Shown here in pieces: positions 51,319 through 60,764 of a DNA stretch of 64,000 bases. The first letter of the stretch is position 1; each line of letters begins with the position of its first letter. Under the pieces are notes generated by a model. It was not told where the DNA came from. It saw only the letters and a program-made list of their open reading frames with translations, and did no database searches. Position numbers and translations under genes: made by a program. The DNA comes from Ustilaginoidea virens (taxonomy: Eukaryota; Ascomycota; Sordariomycetes; Hypocreales; Clavicipitaceae), in the NCBI RefSeq assembly GCF_000687475.1, contig NC_057320.1, forward strand, positions 3,472,001 through 3,536,000, in the 5' to 3' direction.

Positions 51319-52423
51319 CTTTTCATGTCCCGTCTCGCTGCGACGCCGAAGAAGAAGAAGAGCTGACAGACTCAACGCAGAAAAGGACGTGCACCGGACG
51401 GATCGCCAAGTCCCCATCTTCCACGGCGAAGACACCCCCCACCCCGACCCCAGCTCGCCCTTTGCCGACGTCGGCACAAACGTGCACCTCGAGCAGATGA
51501 AGGAGATGCTGCTCACGTACAACGAGTACAACAAGGACCTCGGCTACGTGCAGGGCATGTCGGACCTGCTCGCGCCCATCTACGCCGTCGTCCAGGACGA
51601 CGCCATCGCCTTTTGGGGCTTCCAGAAGTTCATGGAGCGCATGGAGCGCAACTTCCTGCGCGACCAGTCGGGCATGCGGCGCCAGCTGCTGACGCTGGAC
51701 CACCTCGTCAACTTCATGGACCCCCAGCTGTGGAACCACTTGCGGGCGGCGGACAGCACAAACTTCTTCTTCCTGTTCCGCATGGTCCTGGTGTGGTACA
51801 AGCGCGAGTTTGAGTGGCCCGACGTGCTGAGGTTGTGGGAGGGCCTGTGGACGGATCTGCTGAGCGCCGAGTTTCACCTGTTTGTGGCGCTGGCGATCAT
51901 GGAGAAGCACAGAGACGTCATAATGGAGCATCTCAAGGCGTTTGACGAGGTTCTCAAGTACAGTAAGGCGGCTGCTTCCGTGACTGATATCTCTGTCTTT
52001 CCCGACATTTTTTCTTTCTCTTCTCTTTTCTTCTTTTCCAAGACTGCTAACATGCCCTCCGCAGCAAACGAGCTATCCAACACCATGGATCTGGAATCAA
52101 CACTCATCCGAGCAGAGGCCCTCTACCGCAAGTTCCAGCGTCTGGTGGAAGCCATTGACAAGAAGCAGAACTTCCCCGCGCCGCGACAAGGGCCCTCCTT
52201 GCCGGAAGGGCAACCGCCGGGAACCAAGGTCGACGAGGATGCCCGCAACAGGCCCCTGAAGCCGGGCGGAGCCGGCAAAGGAAAGGACAAGGACCAGGAC
52301 AAGGACCAGGACGAGCAGGAAAAGGTAATCTCGCCCGAGTTGAGGAGGCTGCTCAGCAGAAAGGTGGAGGTTCTGCCTCGGAAGACGGTGGCTCAGAGGG
52401 GGGACGGGATGCCAGGGAAGTAG
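49604..52423 (+). CDS. gyp7: GTPase-activating protein Gyp7 (TBC domain)
   Basis: Rab-GAP that stimulates GTP hydrolysis by Ypt7/Rab7-type GTPases at the vacuole and late endosome. Predicted 804 residues. Exons are 49604-49690, 49863-51249, 51381-51962 and 52065-52423. The N-terminus (SDDEEGGYNTITHAETGRGVKLLFSKSK|VYVHPT) is the family's membrane-binding domain. The TBC domain begins near WETFFDPETGRL, with FHGGLDPDDGVRKEAWLFLLGVY carrying the IxxDxxR-type arginine finger context; EKDVHRTDR and YVQGMSDLLAPIYAV with the catalytic Gln follow. Intron 2 (51250-51380) is GC-AG: only the GCAAGT donor gives GRI-E-KDVHRTDR in frame. Intron 1 holds A56 and intron 2 holds T42, in the sense strand. An upstream in-frame ATG at 49526 would add 26 residues. 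The C-terminal tail is charged and disordered. Confidence 0.93.
49783..49838. repeat. A56 homopolymer in gyp7 intron 1
   Basis: 56 uninterrupted A within the 172-nt intron 1 of gyp7, between the donor at 49691 and the acceptor at 49862. Confidence 0.9.
51277..51318. repeat. T42 homopolymer in gyp7 intron 2
   Basis: 42 uninterrupted T, preceded by T10-CCC, within intron 2 of gyp7. As part of the polypyrimidine region it lies 60-100 bases before the acceptor. Confidence 0.9.
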
Positions 52424-52733
52424 TAGAGCTGACCAGGCGGCGGCGGCGGCGGCGGGTGGATATCCTCTATTTGCTTTGTTTCCTTTTGCTTTCTTGCTGC
52501 GTTCTGCTTTCTGCTTTCTGCGTTTCGCCTTGTTCCGTTGCACTCTGTACTGCCTTTGCACTTCCACTCGAGCCTGTTTGCAGCCAGTCTATACATGTAG
52601 CCCAAAATCAAGCATTGGATGCAAAAAACGCCCTGCCCCTGCCAACAACCCCCCCCTGCGGTGCTGTCTCGACGTCCCCCCACGCCCGGCGTCGGCGCCT
52701 CGACTTTGCTCCCGCCCCTGTTTCCCCGTTTCC
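52424..52733. other. Convergent 3' region
   Basis: 310 bases between gyp7 (+) and mso1 (-), with a (GGC)n run just after the gyp7 stop and TTCTGCTTTCTGC repeats. No gene is seen. Confidence 0.5.
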
Positions 52734-53225
52734 TCACCCCCGCGAACCCCCCGGCGAAGGCGACTGCCTGCCGGACCCCCAGAGCCGCTGCTTCAGGCGA
52801 TCCTGGGCCGAGGCCCCCCCCGCCCCGGCACTCTGGTAGCTCCCCGCGCGCTGGCTCGGCAGCGGCCGCGGCAGGACGTCTTCGCGCGGCCGCCGCCCGG
52901 CCCGCAGGCTCTGCGGCTGCGCGGGGGGCGCGCTGTCCCACAGGCTGCTCAGCCCGGGGGAGGGCTGGCCGACGCCGACGCCGACGCCGGCGCTTGCGCC
53001 CTGCGGCTGGGCGTAGAGGGGCTGCGGCACGGCGGCCGTCTTGGGGTCGGGGGGCAGCCAGGCCGGCAGGGGGCGCCCCTTGTCGGCGTAGTAGTTGCGC
53101 AGGACGCGGCACACGTGGGTGTCGTCGTCGGTGTCGCCGTCGTTGTCGGACGAGAGGAGCGTCGAGCGCAGCGACGAGATCTGCGAGGTGGTCCTGGTGA
53201 GAATGCTGGAGTACCACGACGTCAT
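52734..53225 (-). CDS. mso1: Mso1-type Sec1-binding exocytosis protein
   Basis: Predicted 163-residue protein. The first 60 residues match the Mso1 N-terminal, Sec1-binding domain: MTSWYSSILTRTTSQISSL, then LRSTLLSSDNDGDTDDDTH, VCRVLRNYYADKGRPLPAWLPPDP. Mso1 works with the SM protein Sec1 and the Rab Sec4 in SNARE-mediated fusion of secretory vesicles at the plasma membrane, and its N-terminus forms an amphipathic membrane-binding helix in yeast. The rest is Pro/Gly/Ser/Ala-rich and disordered, ending SPSPGGSRG. The ATG at 53225 begins the domain exactly; the frame is open further upstream but with Pro/Ser/His-rich sequence unlike the family. Single exon, length close to other fungal Mso1 proteins or a little shorter. 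Confidence 0.88.
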   Translation of the reverse strand: MTSWYSSILTRTTSQISSLRSTLLSSDNDGDTDDDTHVCRVLRNYYADKGRPLPAWLPPDPKTAAVPQPLYAQPQGASAGVGVGVGQPSPGLSSLWDSAPPAQPQSLRAGRRPREDVLPRPLPSQRAGSYQSAGAGGASAQDRLKQRLWGSGRQSPSPGGSRG

Positions 53226-53632
53226 GGTGATTGGGGGGGATGGAAAGGTGGGAAGATGGGAGATGGGAGATGGAAGATGGAAGGAAGATGGGCACCGGGA
53301 CGCGGAGTTGTAGCCGAAGCTGGGTGGGCCGTCGGGTGGGGACGGTTGGCGGCGGCGCCAGCCTGCCTCGCAGTCCGGCGCAGGCAGCGGACCGACGACC
53401 AGTGCGCGATTGTTACACAAGGCACATAGCAAGCACAAGGTACCTACTTAGGTACCTACCTCTAGGTACGGAGTAGGTACCTAGGTAGGTGCTTAGGTAC
53501 CTAAGGTACCTACATAGAATGCACAAGGTACATAAATACATTATGCACATGACTGACCGGTACCTGGAGGGAAAGGCCCGGTGGAAACGGCAGCAGACTT
53601 GCTTCGAGACGTGCATGCTCGTCGACTCAAGC
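53226..53632. other. Intergenic, mso1 to mak16, with GGTACCTA patch
   Basis: 400 bases between two minus-strand genes. A dense patch of GGTACCTA/CCTAGGTA units runs from about 53438 to 53515 and includes TACGGAGTA at 53467-53475. GGAGATGGGAGATGG repeats are at 53248-53292, in the mso1 leader. Confidence 0.6.
53438..53515. repeat. GGTACCTA-rich cluster
   Basis: Overlapping copies of AGGTACCTA and CCTAGGTAGG, partly palindromic (GGTACC, CCTAGG), arranged without a fixed period. The same units recur elsewhere in the intergenic parts of the window. Confidence 0.85.
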
Positions 53633-54719
53633 CTACCACGACAAGTCGTTTGTCAGGGCCAGCTTGTCCATCTCCGGCTTGCGCTTCTTGCTGCTCATCT
53701 TGACGGCCTTGCCGCGCTTGCGCTTGCCGCCGGTCGCCTCCCTCGCCGCCTCGCTGTCCTCGCTGTCCTCGTCGTCTTCCTCCTCCTCCTCCTCCTCCTC
53801 GCTGTCCAGCAAGTCGTCAAAGTCATCAATCTCCACCTCGCTCTCGTCCACGTCAGACACGTACTGCACCTCCTTGTCGCCCTCGCTGTCCCCCTCCGCC
53901 TCCGCCTCCGCCTCCTCGTCCGTCACGACGCCCTCGTCCATGTCCTCGTCTCGCTCGCCCTCGCCGTCCCGCTCCATGGCGTTGAGCACCTTTTTCCACA
54001 CCTCCTCGCTGACGTTGAGCGGCTGGTCGCCGTAGGCCCCCTGCCGCAGGCGCTCCAGCAGCTCCCGCTCAATCGTGCGCTCCAGCTTGGCCGCCGCCTC
54101 GGCCTTGCGCTCCCTCGCCTCCTCGCGACGCCGCACCTTGGGCGCCAGCTTGGGCACCAGCCTCTCGCCGAGGCGCTCCTCCTCGGCGGCGATTCGGCGC
54201 ATGCGCATCTGCACCTGCGTCAGCCGCGTCAGGCGCTGCTTGCACTTGTGCACCAGGAACTTGGGCCAGTAGGCCAGCCGCTCGTCCAGCTGCTCCAGGG
54301 CCTTGGAGTAGTTGCTGGACAGCTTGATCTTCTCCCACATCCGGGACGGCAGGTGCGCCCGCTCGACCGTCTTCATGTACAGGTACAGCGTCTGCTTGGT
54401 AGGGTGCTGCCGCACCGTGGCGTACCGCGAGTTGGCGAGCGGACATGACTGCCGGTTGCAGAGGCCGGTGACGTTGTACTCGTTGCGGCAGAACGTCTGG
54501 TTCTTGTCCGTTCTGTTGACGGGTTAGCATGTCAACGACGGAGCGTGACCAGCGAACAGTGACGGTGGACGGTGGACGGGCTGAACAGCGGACAGTGATT
54601 TTTTCGCCCCTTTGCCCCTTTGCCCCTTTGCCCCGATACTTTCTTTTGCATACTTACTTTAGTTTGAAGGAGCAGAATTGCTGGTTTATAATTTGCCAGA
54701 TAATCTCATCCGACGCCAT
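53633..54719 (-). CDS. mak16: Ribosome biogenesis protein Mak16
   Basis: Nucleolar factor needed for early assembly of the 60S ribosomal subunit. Predicted 313 residues. Exons (minus) are 54719-54658 and 54512-53633, with a 145-nt phase-2 intron. The N-terminus [34 protein letters not shown] (here [16 protein letters not shown]) and [17 protein letters not shown] includes the four conserved cysteines of the family. The core continues through [20 protein letters not shown] and [27 protein letters not shown], the strongest family block. The C-terminal third is highly acidic ([16 protein letters not shown]) then basic ([18 protein letters not shown]), a probable nucleolar targeting tail. It shares a divergent promoter region with vps55. 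Confidence 0.96.
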
Positions 54720-55149
54720 TTTCGCGGAGAAGTGATGGAGGTTTTTTTTTTTTTTTTTTTGGGAGGTTGGCAAAAAAGACAACGGCTTGTTTCTCTCTCT
54801 CTTTTTTTTTTCTTCTCCTGTCCTTGCTTGATGGGCAACTGCCGTGCTCACCGCCCTCCGCCACCCGCCCGTGGCTTCTCGGCTGCGGAACAACCCTCCC
54901 CCCGCGCTAGTCGACCCACCCCAGTTCCACGCCGCAGCTCGTCCGACTCGGCATCGTCAACAAGCTCCACCACCATCTGCATCAGCATCAGCATCACCAC
55001 CACAGCTTCATCTCCCAAGCTTCGCCTCCCATTCCCTCTGCGCACACGCCGCTCCGCCAGCCCAGCTCCCGTCCACCCCCTCCCCGTACTCCGTGTCCAA
55101 ACGAAATCCCCCCCGCCCTTCCCGCCGCGTGGGGCACCCGCCATTCGCC
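54720..55149. promoter_or_regulatory. Divergent promoter of mak16 and vps55
   Basis: 430 bases between start codons. It contains a T17 tract at 54750-54766 and a CT-rich run (54790-54825), both usual in fungal promoters. Its open frames are C-rich 5' leader of vps55. Confidence 0.5.
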
Positions 55150-55711
55150 ATGCCGGCCGCCGGCCTCAAAACCATCATCGCGCTGTCCTTCGTCCTCGCC
55201 GTCGGCTTTCTCCTCGTCATCCTGTCCTGCGCCCTGTTCCACTCGTACTTCCCGCTTCTCGTGGTGGGCACCTACGTCATTGCGCCTATTCCCAACTGGA
55301 TTTGCGGACGGTGCGCCAACCCCGATGACTTTGTCGAGAGCTCCGGCGCGGCCGTCCTGGACGCCGGCCGCTTCTTCACCGGCTTCCTGGTCGTCATGGG
55401 CATGGGTGAGTCCCTTGCTTCTAACCGCTTCTGATTTTCTTTTTTCTTTTTCTCTCTCTCTTTTTCTTTTTTTTTTTTTTTTTGTTTTGTTTTTTGAGCC
55501 CTTGTCGCCTAGCGCAAGGCCGCGCCAGCTGGGGCTTTCTTCCCGTTGCCAGTTTGGCGCCTCATGCTAATTTGTAGCCCTGCCCGTCGTTCTCGCCCAC
55601 TCGGACCTTATTCGCGTCGAGGCAATGATCATGTCGATAGTGGGCGGCCTGTTGATCTACGGCACCATAATCAGCTTCAGCTTGTTCTTCCAGGAGGAGC
55701 AAGAGTTCTAG
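55150..55711 (+). CDS. vps55: Vacuolar protein sorting protein Vps55
   Basis: Small four-helix membrane protein of late endosomes that acts with Vps68 in endosome-to-vacuole transport; the human relatives are OB-RGRP/LEPROT. Predicted 129 residues. Exons are 55150-55405 and 55578-55711; the 172-nt phase-1 intron has a T-rich run. The four hydrophobic helices are LKTIIALSFVLAVGFLLVIL, FPLLVVGTYVIAPIPNWI, FFTGFLVVMGMALPVVLA and the IMSIVGGLLIYGTIISFSLFF segment. The family block FHSYFPLLVVGTYVIAPIPN is intact. The C-terminus ends QEEQEF. Confidence 0.96.
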
Positions 55712-56198
55712 TTGGGCCGGTAGAGATGCGCAAACCATGAAGCGAGAACTAATGATTGTGTTGACGACTTCATGGGAAGGAAGGGGGTAGGGAGCAGTGG
55801 GTGAGAAGGCGACGGATGATTCCAGTTCTGTTATTTATCTATTATTTCTTTACCGGCGTCCGGATATATAAATTCTCATGCAGCAAGGGTTCTTTCCGTA
55901 TGTTGAAGAGCGTTTTATCAAGTTTTTTTTTTTTAGTTTTTTTTCTTCCTTTTTAAAATACAGCCCTTCGTTACCATGTTTATTCGCCTACCCGGCTGAT
56001 AATCAACTGAAATAGATTCTCCGCCAAAGCGAAAATCCCCCCCCCCCCACAATGACTCTAGCCTTTTATAAAATGTCCACCCCTCTTGGATGCAGTTGTT
56101 CAACCATCTATGGTACGCGCCAATATGAGATGCTAAACTACCCTTTGCCATGAAAATGCCCCCAGGCCGAGCGTCTATTCTATGAAGCGCCTCTATCC
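55712..56198. other. Convergent 3' region
   Basis: 490 bases between vps55 (+) and the PABA synthase gene (-). AT-rich near 55850-55960, with a C10 run at 56038-56048. No gene is seen. Confidence 0.5.
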
Positions 56199-59171
56199 TC
56201 ATGCAACGTCGGAAAACACTCCAAGCGGCCCACAGAGTTTGGTCATCATCTCCTCCCTCTCGCCCTCTGGCGTGCTCAACGTCGTCACCGCACCGCCAGC
56301 GCCGATTCGCCAAACCTCGCGCGGCTCTGTTTCTCCATCCTGGGCCGGCGCTGTCTCGTCATCCCACCGGAACATTGTCCGAATGGTCACGCTCCAGTCA
56401 CCGCTTCCCTGCACGTCGAGGTAGCCAATCACGCCAGAGTAGACGCTGCGTTCGGCCGGCTCGATGGTCTGAAGAATCTCGCAACTGCGTTTCTTGGGTG
56501 CCCCGGTCATGCTGCCCGGGGGCAAGCACGATGCCAGAACGTCCATGCCTGTAAAGGGGAGGTCTCCCCGTGACGGATCCGTGCCTGCTGCCAGCTTATC
56601 GGCAGGCAGCTGGCCGTGGACGGCGGTGACCATCTGGAAAACAGTGGCGTACTCTTCGACTCGCAACAGGTCGGGCACGGTTACGCTTTGGGCGCCGCAC
56701 ACTCCGTAGAGATCGTGCCGCACAAGATCCACAATCATGAGGTTCTCTGCCTCTTCCTTGGGCACGTGCAGGATGTCTTTAGCCTGTGCCAAGGTCGAGA
56801 CGGCTGCGGATTTGCGGACCGTCCCCTTCATTGGACGCATGGAGCACAAGCCTTTGCAGTCGTGCTTCAGGAACCGCTCCGGAGAGCTGCTGATGATGGT
56901 GGCGCCACCTAGACGGATCAAGGAGCCAAAGGGTGCAGGCTGTCTAGCTCGCAGTGTTCGGAAAATCTGCCAAGGCGTTCCGTGCCGGCCTTGTCCATCG
57001 GGGTGGGAGACTTTTCCGAGCTTGGCGACGCGTTCCTCTCGCGTCCCGTCGGTAGACGGCTCTGTTCCAGGGCGGTGCGGCCGGTCGTTGCCGGGCGGGC
57101 GAGTCATGATGGTTTGGGCCGTGAGGCACAGCTCGTATGATTCGCCCTCTCTGATGTAGTCCTGACATTTCTTCACGTCCGCCTCGTAGCCCCTGCAGTC
57201 GGGCACAGAGACGTGCAGACGATCTTTGCGCTGGCCAATGTCATCTAGGAGAGCTTCGTTGGAGCGACGGGGCTTGGCGTCGGCGCTGCTTCGACTACAG
57301 CCTGGGTGTTTCCAAGCATGGGAGCTCTGCACGGTGTCGACAACTTGACTAATCCACGAATCGTCGGCATCCTCGGTTGTGAGGCATTGCACATGGGCAA
57401 CGCCCGCTCGGTGGTCGAGCACAATGCTTTTGGATACCCATGCCATGCACAAGTCTGGCCGTTGATGCCCTCTCTCGGCGGGGACGGAGCCGGGACTCAG
57501 GGTACTGAGCCCCATCTCATACGTGACAAAGCCCAAGAATCCGCCCTTGAAGACGGGCACTTGGCTGTCTTGCGGCACCCTTCTCCACCTCCAATACTCG
57601 GACATGACGTGCCAGGGACTCCAAGGGTCGGCGTCATGACCAAGCCGAATCCTCTGGCACTCTTCTTGTCTGCCGCCGGAGGCTGGCAAGCGCAGCACCA
57701 GATGGTCATCTCCCACGTGATATTCCAGACGCAGTGCTTCCTCGACACCTAGCGCAAGGACCGAGCTCCTTGCAAGCGGATCGCCATTCCCGGTGCTGGA
57801 CGAGTCGAGTATGATGGTGTCGCTGCCGGAGTCGAGGCCGAGAACTTGGGCGATGTCGGCAGCATCAACGCCACCGGGCAACTTGATTTGTCGACAAGAG
57901 TACCCGGGCTTGATGCCTCGCCGTGCCAGTCCGGTTTGCAAGTCCTCCCACCAGGGGCAAGAGGACAGTTGGCGGGCAGAATCGGCGCCGGGTAAGCTGC
58001 GGTTGGAAGGGTTCAAGCTATCGACATGGTTTATGCTGGGGACTGGGCGAACCTGTCGCCGGGCCGCGTCATTCCACTTGAGAGCCTGGCGGAACCAGTT
58101 CCTGATGACCTGCTGGGCGGCTGGTTCCGTGCACACGGACTCTGGGTGATACTGGACCCCCCAGAAAGGCCTGTTTGCGTGGCGAACCGCCATCAGGATC
58201 CGCTCCGGACCGGCCTTGGGGACTTTTTCTCCTCCTCCTCCTCGTCCTCCTCCTTTTTCTTCTTCTTCTTCTTCTTGGCTGGGCTCGGAAATCCAGGCAA
58301 GAGGCAAGAGTTCCGGAGCCTGCTTTGGCGGCAGCCACCTTGCGTCGGGCCACTCGCGGTCCGAAACGTCGTCCTGGCCGATGTCGGCGCACAAGCTATG
58401 GTAGAGCGTGGCTCGGAAGCGCGGGACGCCGTCGAAAATGTCGGCCGGCGGCACCTGGACGTGGTCAATGTCCCTCACCATGCCGTGCAGACCCCTCCTC
58501 AGCCGTCGAATGGTGCCGCCAAAGTGCTCGACCAGGCTTTGGAAGCCGAGGCAGATGCCGAGGACGGGAACCGACTGCTCCCGAGGCAGGCGCCAGAGGA
58601 GCTTGAAGGCGCCCACGTCGGCGTCGTTGAGCGGCGAGCCGGGCCCCGGGCCGCAGACGACGGCGTCAAAGTCTGCCAGGCGGTGCAGAAACTGCTGCCT
58701 CGTCCAGTCGGGCGTGGGGTCGGCGTCGACGGTCCGGAGGTCCATGTGCAAAACGTGCACCTGGACGCTGCTGCCCAGCGCGTCCTTGAGCAGGGACACG
58801 ATGTTGTTGGTAAAGGAGTCGTAGGCGTCCAGGAACAAGATGCGCCGGCCGACGCGGCCTGCCTCCGGGCCATGGTCCGGCCTCGCAGCTCGCGGTGCGT
58901 CGCCATCGCCGTCGCCGTCGCCGACGACGTCGACTGCCGCCGACCCAGCCGAGACGAGGCCCATGGCTGGCTGACTTTTTCCCAGGTCGCAGGTGCAGCA
59001 GGAGTTGGCAGGTGTCAACAGCACGTGTGGCAGGTGTGTAGCAGCAGCTGGTGTGGCAGGTTGCCTACAGCTGTCTCGCTCCTGCCGTGTGCCGTGTGCC
59101 GTGCTGCTGCAGCTGCCGCTCGCTTCTCGCTTGTTCAGGGCCGGCACGTCTCCACTTTTTATATCGGCCAA
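56199..59171 (-). CDS. abz1: Fused para-aminobenzoate (aminodeoxychorismate) synthase
   Basis: Fungal fusion of PabA and PabB that turns chorismate and glutamine into 4-amino-4-deoxychorismate, the precursor of PABA and folate. Single exon; 990 residues from the ATG at 59171, or 921 from the ATG at 58964 (MGLVSAGS). The N-terminal class I glutamine amidotransferase has ILFLDAYDSFTNNIV, GPGPGSP, the nucleophile Cys207 in VLGICLGFQSL and His/Glu in QYHPESVCTE. The C-terminal synthase domain has GFLGFVTYEMGL, SYELCLTAQTIMTR, SSPERFLK, MRPMKGTVRKS, IVDLVRHDLYGV and MTGAPKKRSCEIL, the full chorismate-binding set. The first 69 residues of the longer frame are Ser/Thr/Cys-rich and not family-like, so the later ATG is more likely. 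Partner of chorismate synthase encoded at 44.3-45.7 kb. Confidence 0.95.
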   Translation of the reverse strand: MADIKSGDVPALNKREASGSCSSTAHGTRQERDSCRQPATPAAATHLPHVLLTPANSCCTCDLGKSQPAMGLVSAGSAAVDVVGDGDGDGDAPRAARPDHGPEAGRVGRRILFLDAYDSFTNNIVSLLKDALGSSVQVHVLHMDLRTVDADPTPDWTRQQFLHRLADFDAVVCGPGPGSPLNDADVGAFKLLWRLPREQSVPVLGICLGFQSLVEHFGGTIRRLRRGLHGMVRDIDHVQVPPADIFDGVPRFRATLYHSLCADIGQDDVSDREWPDARWLPPKQAPELLPLAWISEPSQEEEEEEKGGGRGGGGEKVPKAGPERILMAVRHANRPFWGVQYHPESVCTEPAAQQVIRNWFRQALKWNDAARRQVRPVPSINHVDSLNPSNRSLPGADSARQLSSCPWWEDLQTGLARRGIKPGYSCRQIKLPGGVDAADIAQVLGLDSGSDTIILDSSSTGNGDPLARSSVLALGVEEALRLEYHVGDDHLVLRLPASGGRQEECQRIRLGHDADPWSPWHVMSEYWRWRRVPQDSQVPVFKGGFLGFVTYEMGLSTLSPGSVPAERGHQRPDLCMAWVSKSIVLDHRAGVAHVQCLTTEDADDSWISQVVDTVQSSHAWKHPGCSRSSADAKPRRSNEALLDDIGQRKDRLHVSVPDCRGYEADVKKCQDYIREGESYELCLTAQTIMTRPPGNDRPHRPGTEPSTDGTREERVAKLGKVSHPDGQGRHGTPWQIFRTLRARQPAPFGSLIRLGGATIISSSPERFLKHDCKGLCSMRPMKGTVRKSAAVSTLAQAKDILHVPKEEAENLMIVDLVRHDLYGVCGAQSVTVPDLLRVEEYATVFQMVTAVHGQLPADKLAAGTDPSRGDLPFTGMDVLASCLPPGSMTGAPKKRSCEILQTIEPAERSVYSGVIGYLDVQGSGDWSVTIRTMFRWDDETAPAQDGETEPREVWRIGAGGAVTTLSTPEGEREEMMTKLCGPLGVFSDVA

Positions 59172-60764
59172 GGGAGGGGGCCATTTCTACAGTAGTTTAA
59201 AAAAAAACATTTGACCACCTAATATAGAAAATAGGCGGTGAGGTATTAAGATTCTGCTGTGCTATCTAGGCAGGAGCGCGGCTACAAGGCGTAGAACCCC
59301 GCCGCCCGGCACTTTCGGAGGGAAATAATAAAAAGTGCGTTGTAATAAATAAATTTATTTTTTCTAGCAGCTATATACCTTATTCCTGCAACAGCTGTCT
59401 AGGTACATACATGTGTTGCACCAGAGCACCAAAAGTGTGACGCCACACCAAGTGCGGCTTAATTAGGCTCGATATACTCCGTACTGCGACAGAATGCAGA
59501 ATGTCAACTACCTGCCATGTTCAGTACCCAGGCTTCCTCTGCCATGGCAGCTAGTTTTAGCAGAGTACAGCAGCCACCGCGGGCTACTATTTACCCGTCT
59601 GGCTACCTAGGTACCTGTAGGTACCTTGGTTGACCTCTGCTTTCCCCGTGCTGCCCAGGACGTCGACGGAAGCGACATCAGAGTTGGTACCAGACTTGTC
59701 AAGGGGAGCAGAGCAGTCCGGCCAGATGCCCCAGGGCGGGGGCATCATATCGCGCTGAGCGGGGTTCCCTAGCGAAGAATGCGCAAAAGTCCTCGATTAC
59801 TATCCCAATAAAGGGCGCATTTTGCCCCTCCGTATACACGTGCTCCATCTTACATGGCCGATGCAGAAGATGGAGCAAATGCTCAGAAATGAAGCAAGTC
59901 TAGCTAGGCTAACAAGGAAGGTGTGCGAATAGGTCCGATGCGGCCTGTGCAAAAGAGCAAAGAAACCACGACCTTGGCCGGGCGCGGCGCGGCGCGGCGC
60001 GGCCAGTGATACTAGCACAGTGCGACACATCAGTCGGGCGGGGGGGGGGGCCCCCGTAAGATGGACTCTGGAATCCGGAGCATCGCGGTACTGTTGTATA
60101 AAGCCTGATAGAGCCGCCCCCTATGAGGTGGCGTCACATTTCAGTGCAACGGTGCAGCCCAGAGGGATCCGACGGAGTTGACTAGGCTAGGCTAGGCTAG
60201 GCACCTGTGGGTACCTAAGGTACGTTCTTGCATCTCATTTTGCAGGTCCTAACAAAAGTCTGGCATCAACCAGAGCTGTGGCTTGGAATTCTCGCACCCA
60301 CACATGATGCTTCACCACGGCAAGACCATCTCTACGCTGGTCCCCTGTGTCATGGTGCCCCATGCATGTCCCAGCATCAACGGCGTGGACCTAGGCAATT
60401 TATCAGAGCGCGCAAGTTGCCGTTTCCAGCACCGCTTCGAAGGTGTCAGTGAGGTAGGTGCCCAAGGTAGCCCTGATAAACATGTACCTGCAGGGGCCGA
60501 GGAGGTACCTAGGCACGTCCGTACCTGGCATTCCCTTTTGTCAATCCCAGATCCTCCTCCTCCTCCTTCGCCCTCAACAATCCAGCCATGGCTCATGCAT
60601 GCAGCGGTGCGTGGATTTCGCCTGGGTGTCCACCACCACTACTCCGTACCAATTTCCAGATGATTCCGCCACACACGGGTCAACGTAGCGCAATCGCCCA
60701 ACCGGGCTTAATATACAGAAAACGGCCATCCGTGCCCTCGCGCCGACTCCCAACACCCCCCGTG
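59172..60764. other. Gene-free 1.6 kb, AT-rich part and GGTACC copies
   Basis: The first 230 bases are AT-rich (A-runs, AATAAATAAATTTATTTTTT near 59345). TACTCCGTA occurs at 59475-59483 and 60640-60648, and GGTACCT-type units at 59605-59628, 60192-60224 and 60445-60530. A (GGCGC)n run is at 59983-60003 and G10-C5 near 60040-60055. No gene is supported. Confidence 0.6.

Noticed and set aside
52393..53295. 300-codon minus-strand frame overlapping mso1
   Set aside because: Arg/Pro-rich in a shifted frame; the mso1 frame contains the conserved Sec1-binding domain.
58026..59195. 389-codon plus-strand frame over PABA synthase
   Set aside because: Antisense to a certain enzyme, full of low-complexity Ser/Arg/Val and with no recognisable protein.
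59221..59412. AT-rich segment as a second copy of the fold-back element
   Set aside because: Only a loose direct similarity (ATTCTGC...TCTAGG) is visible; no inverted arms like those at 2182-2358.
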